DNA of 17,839 nucleotides from CAYMLL01 sp964390645 (GTDB lineage: Bacteria > Planctomycetota > UBA8108). This document shows positions 15,710 through 17,839 of the stretch, piece by piece. The notes below the pieces were generated by a model. It was not told the DNA's origin. It saw nothing but the letters and a program-made list of their open reading frames with translations, and made no database searches. The stretch spans positions 1-17,839 of the forward strand of contig CAYMLL010000155.1 in the NCBI GenBank assembly GCA_964390645.1. Reading direction: 5' to 3'. Both the position numbers and the translations under genes were made by a program. Every line of letters begins with the position of its first letter. The first letter of the stretch is position 1.

Positions 15710-16960
15710 ATGTCTCAGCGGTCGTTCGCCGCCTTCATCTGCACGTTTCTACTGTTCGCCACCGCAGCGAGGGCGCAGGAGCCCGCTTTCACGTTCTTCC
15801 TCGCGTACGAGGGAAACACGCCGATTGTCGAGCCTCCTCTCACGGAGTACCGGCTCGACGTTCACGCCTCCCTCGAACGACACGGGCTCGCACTCACCGA
15901 GGAGGGCGTCAACGGCTGGTCGATCAGCGTCAGCCTGTCCGGCTGCGAGCTTCTCGCGGCGACGGTGGACGGCACGGTCGCCGCTTCGGACGACGCTGTC
16001 CCGCCAGGGCTTCTCACCGATGGATTCGAGCTCACGGAGCTCGTCGACCCTGATCTCGTTCCCGGCGCAGAGACCGATCCACAGGGTGCCGGCGCCGTCA
16101 GCGCGGTGGTCCTCGGCTTCGTCGAGATGTCGGTGCTACCGATCGGCGGCGCTCCGGACCACCGCGTGCTGACGCTGGCGCTCGGAGCGACCACCCCCCT
16201 GACCGAGGAGACCTGCGTCTCCTGCGAGCTGGCTTTCGTCGACGGGCGCCAGGGCAGTGGCCACCCCGGCGTCACCCCGGTCGCGGGGGGGACCCCCGCC
16301 CGGCGGCCCGGGACCCTCGCTATCGGGATCGACGTCTGCGCCTCAGGAGTCCCGCCGCCCGATGCGGACGGTGACGGTGTCCCGGACAAGACGGACAACT
16401 GCCGTCTGCAGCTCAATCCCGGCCAGGAGGACGGTGATTCGGATGGAGTCGGCGACCTCTGCGACAACTGCCCGCGAACCGGGAACCGGGAGCAGGAAAA
16501 CAGCGACGGTGACGGAATTGGCGACCTCTGCGACTCCTGTCCGGCGGTCTCGAACCCCATCCAGACCGACTCTGACGGTGACGGTCTCGGCAACGTCTGC
16601 GACAACTGCCCGCAGACCGCCAACCCCGCCCAGGTGGATGGCGACGAGGACGGGGTCGGAGACGCCTGCGAACCGGCGCCACGCTTCCGGCGCGGCGACG
16701 TCAACGGCAGCCGCGAAGTCGACATCTCCGACGGTGTGAGCATCGTCGAGTACCTCTTCCTCGGCACGGCGGCTCCCGTCTGTCTCGACGCGGCGGACAG
16801 CAACGACGACGGCAGCGTCGACCTGTCGGATACAGCGTACGTGCTCAACTGGCTGTTTCAGGGAGGAGCGAGTCCGACGGCGCCGGGACCGGTGGATTGC
16901 GGCTCCGACTCGACGGTGGATTCGCTGACGGAGTGCGCGTATCCGCAGGGAAGCTGCTGA
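15710..16960 (+). CDS. Secreted protein with thrombospondin type-3 repeats and type I dockerin
   Basis: This is a 416-residue exported protein with signal peptide MSQRSFAAFICTFLLFATAARA and cleavage before QEP (23). Residues about 25-215 form a beta-rich domain (GWSISVSLSGCELL, GAVSAVVLGFVEMSVLP) of a kind common in planctomycete secretomes, perhaps cohesin-like. Residues about 218-321 hold calcium-binding DxDxDG repeats of thrombospondin type 3: DADGDGVPD, then four 23-residue units with two cysteines each. Residues about 328-385 are a type I dockerin with two EF-like calcium loops, DVNGSREVDISD and DSNDDGSVDLSD, each followed by a helix (VSIVEYLFLG, YVLNWLFQGG). The tail contains two further cysteines. 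Dockerins bind cohesins in cellulosomes, but planctomycetes carry many with no cellulosome. Start ATG 15710 has AAAGG about 12 bases upstream. It is separated by 108 bases from the glycosyltransferase, so probably a separate transcript. Likely a cell-surface or extracellular binding protein. Confidence 0.9.
   Translation: MSQRSFAAFICTFLLFATAARAQEPAFTFFLAYEGNTPIVEPPLTEYRLDVHASLERHGLALTEEGVNGWSISVSLSGCELLAATVDGTVAASDDAVPPGLLTDGFELTELVDPDLVPGAETDPQGAGAVSAVVLGFVEMSVLPIGGAPDHRVLTLALGATTPLTEETCVSCELAFVDGRQGSGHPGVTPVAGGTPARRPGTLAIGIDVCASGVPPPDADGDGVPDKTDNCRLQLNPGQEDGDSDGVGDLCDNCPRTGNREQENSDGDGIGDLCDSCPAVSNPIQTDSDGDGLGNVCDNCPQTANPAQVDGDEDGVGDACEPAPRFRRGDVNGSREVDISDGVSIVEYLFLGTAAPVCLDAADSNDDGSVDLSDTAYVLNWLFQGGASPTAPGPVDCGSDSTVDSLTECAYPQGSC
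16394..16669 (+). repeat. Four 69-base TSP3 coding repeats
   Basis: Four in-frame units of exactly 69 bases (16394-16462, 16463-16531, 16532-16600, 16601-16669) each encode D(N/S)C-x7-Q-x3-(D/N)xDxDG-x-G-x-x-C. The DNA copies differ at many sites, so this is an old protein-level repeat rather than a recent expansion. Confidence 0.9.
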
Positions 16961-17040
16961 GGGAAGCTGTCGAGGAGGAGACGACGGCGGAAGGCTCTTC
17001 GAGTCTCTCGACGGAACCGGACAGCGTCGACCTGCCATAC

Positions 17041-17074
17041 CGTAGCCCGCGGACCCGTCCTCGGGTACGCTACG
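17041..17074 (+). other. Imperfect hairpin just upstream of the thioesterase start
   Basis: CGTAGC (17041-17046) pairs with GCTACG (17069-17074), and inside it ACCCG (17053-17057) pairs with CGGGT (17062-17066) around a TCCT loop. An alternative inner pairing, GCG (17049-17051) with CGC (17068-17070), competes with the outer stem. The structure ends 5 bases before the ATG and covers the place where a ribosome binding site should be; none is visible outside it. There is no U-tract, so it is not a standard terminator. It may be a translation-control element or chance GC pairing. Confidence 0.3.
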
Positions 17075-17078
17075 CGCC

Positions 17079-17567
17079 ATGGCGCAATCGGGCAGTCACG
17101 AACATCGACGAGGCCGGAGGGTGGAGTTCGCCGACACCGACATGGCCGGGATCATCCACTTCTGCGCGTACTTCCGATACATGGAAGAGACCGAGCACGA
17201 TTTCCTGCGTTCGCTCGGCCTCAGCGTCACCCTCGACGATGGCGAGGAAGGCCACATCGGCTTTCCGCGACTCGCGACGCGCTGCGAGTTCGTGAGGCCG
17301 CTGCGCTTCGAGGATGAAGTCGACATCCACCTGCGAGTTCGTCGCATCGGGCGCAAGTCGCTGACCTATCAGTTCCTCTTCGAGCTCCGGGGGCGAGAGG
17401 TCGCACGGGGAGAGGTGACGGCGTCGTGTGTACGGGTGCTGCCCGGCGGGCGCATCGAGTCGACACCGATTCCGGCGATCGTCCGCGAGCGGCTCGTGGA
17501 GTCGCCGCTGGCGGCGCTCGAGTTCGGTCCTGCGCGCGACACGAAGGAGTCATCCCGTGAGAGTTGA
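17079..17567 (+). CDS. Hot-dog-fold acyl-CoA thioesterase (4HBT/YbgC-like)
   Basis: This 162-residue cytoplasmic enzyme hydrolyses acyl-CoA or acyl-carrier thioesters. The 4-hydroxybenzoyl-CoA thioesterase signature is clear near the N-terminus: VEFADTDMAGIIHFCAYFRY (15-34) with the conserved D19, D21, G24 and H27, followed by MEETEHDFLRSLG at 35-47. In YbgC-type enzymes an aspartate in the DTD-x-x-G motif is catalytic. The rest follows the fold: FPRLATRCEFVRPLRFEDEV, then VRRIGRKSLTYQF, then GEVTASCVRV. The length is slightly above the usual 130-150. ATG 17079 has no visible ribosome binding site and a hairpin directly before it. The last 11 bases overlap the start of an ABC ATPase gene, so the two are probably translated together. 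Its substrate is unknown; a lipid or acyl export role with the transporter is an inference from context. Confidence 0.9.
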   Translation: MAQSGSHEHRRGRRVEFADTDMAGIIHFCAYFRYMEETEHDFLRSLGLSVTLDDGEEGHIGFPRLATRCEFVRPLRFEDEVDIHLRVRRIGRKSLTYQFLFELRGREVARGEVTASCVRVLPGGRIESTPIPAIVRERLVESPLAALEFGPARDTKESSRES

Positions 17568-17839
17568 AGTCCACGACCTGCGCAAGAGCTATCCGACCGC
17601 ACGCGAGCCTCTCGTCATCCTCGACGGCGTCGACCTGACGATCCAGAGCGGAGAGGCCATCGCCGTCACCGGTCCGTCCGGCTGCGGCAAGAGCACGCTG
17701 CTGCTGGCGGCGGGGGCGCTGCTGGCCCCCACCGAGGGGCAGATTACGATCGAGGGCGAGAACCCCTACGACCTGTCGCCCGACGCCCGCGCAGCGTTCC
17801 GCGCCGGCCCCTCGCCCTGCACACCTTGCCGCGATGCCC
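17557..17839 (+). CDS. ABC transporter ATP-binding protein, LolD/MacB type, 3' end cut off
   Basis: About 94 codons are visible. The GTG at 17557 is supported by AAGGAG (17544-17549) 7 bases upstream, and it overlaps the thioesterase gene by 11 bases. The protein opens VRVEVHDLRKSYPTAREPLV, typical of LolD/MacB-like ATPases, followed by LDGVDLTIQSGEAIAVTGPSG and Walker A GPSGCGKST (about residues 43-51). GALLAPTEGQITIEG and DLSPDARAAFRA then match the family up to about residue 82. After that a LolD-like protein should continue into IGFVFQ and the Q-loop. Here the last dozen residues, GPSPCTPCRDA, do not fit, and neither other frame restores the Q-loop. This could be an end-of-contig error or a real divergence. 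Walker B, the signature motif and the permease lie outside. Such ATPases power lipoprotein, peptide or lipid extraction from the inner membrane. Confidence 0.85.
   Translation, partial: MRVEVHDLRKSYPTAREPLVILDGVDLTIQSGEAIAVTGPSGCGKSTLLLAAGALLAPTEGQITIEGENPYDLSPDARAAFRAGPSPCTPCRDA

Noticed and set aside
16969..17012. Two-part inverted repeat (GTCGA/TCGAC and GAGAC/GTCTC) after the dockerin gene
   Set aside because: The stem is interrupted, the loop is about 20 bases and no T-run follows, so a terminator call is not supported.

Overview
The window is 17.8 kb of GC-rich DNA with almost unbroken coding. It shows no rRNA, tRNA, CRISPR array or mobile element. The best guess for the source is an uncultivated member of the Planctomycetota. 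The reasons are several secreted PQQ-type beta-propellers, a secreted WD40 protein, a secreted protein with thrombospondin type-3 repeats plus a type I dockerin, and frequent GTG or TTG starts. This is inferred from gene style only; no phylogenetic marker is present. Both ends cut through genes.

Left part, minus strand (1-4437). In transcription order there is an exported WD40 propeller with a charged coiled-coil tail (4437-2920), a secreted ComEC-type metallo-beta-lactamase-fold hydrolase (2607-1567), an IscS-type cysteine desulfurase that overlaps it by 4 bases (1570-365), and the start of a glycine-cleavage-H-like lipoyl-carrier protein (281 to beyond base 1). The last three may form one transcription unit. 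The desulfurase and the lipoyl-type domain side by side hint at sulfur or lipoate chemistry.

Centre, plus strand (4933-15601). A 495-base divergent intergenic region, containing a TATAAT box, precedes seven genes separated by only 9-31 bases. In order they are a PaaK-like adenylate-forming ligase, a large exported PQQ-type propeller with a C-terminal jelly-roll-like domain, a PQQ-type propeller lipoprotein with a Glu/Pro/Ala repeat stalk, a LuxE/EhpF-like adenylating enzyme, an iron-containing alcohol dehydrogenase, a third exported PQQ-type propeller, and a GT4 glycosyltransferase. The set reads as an undescribed pathway: two carboxylate-activating enzymes, an alcohol/aldehyde oxidoreductase and a glycosyltransferase inside the cell, with three structurally different propellers outside the cytoplasm. 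The product is unknown.

Right part, plus strand (15710-17839). A secreted TSP3/dockerin protein is followed by a hot-dog-fold acyl-CoA thioesterase. An ABC-transporter ATPase of LolD/MacB type overlaps the thioesterase and runs off the window, and its last dozen codons do not match the family.
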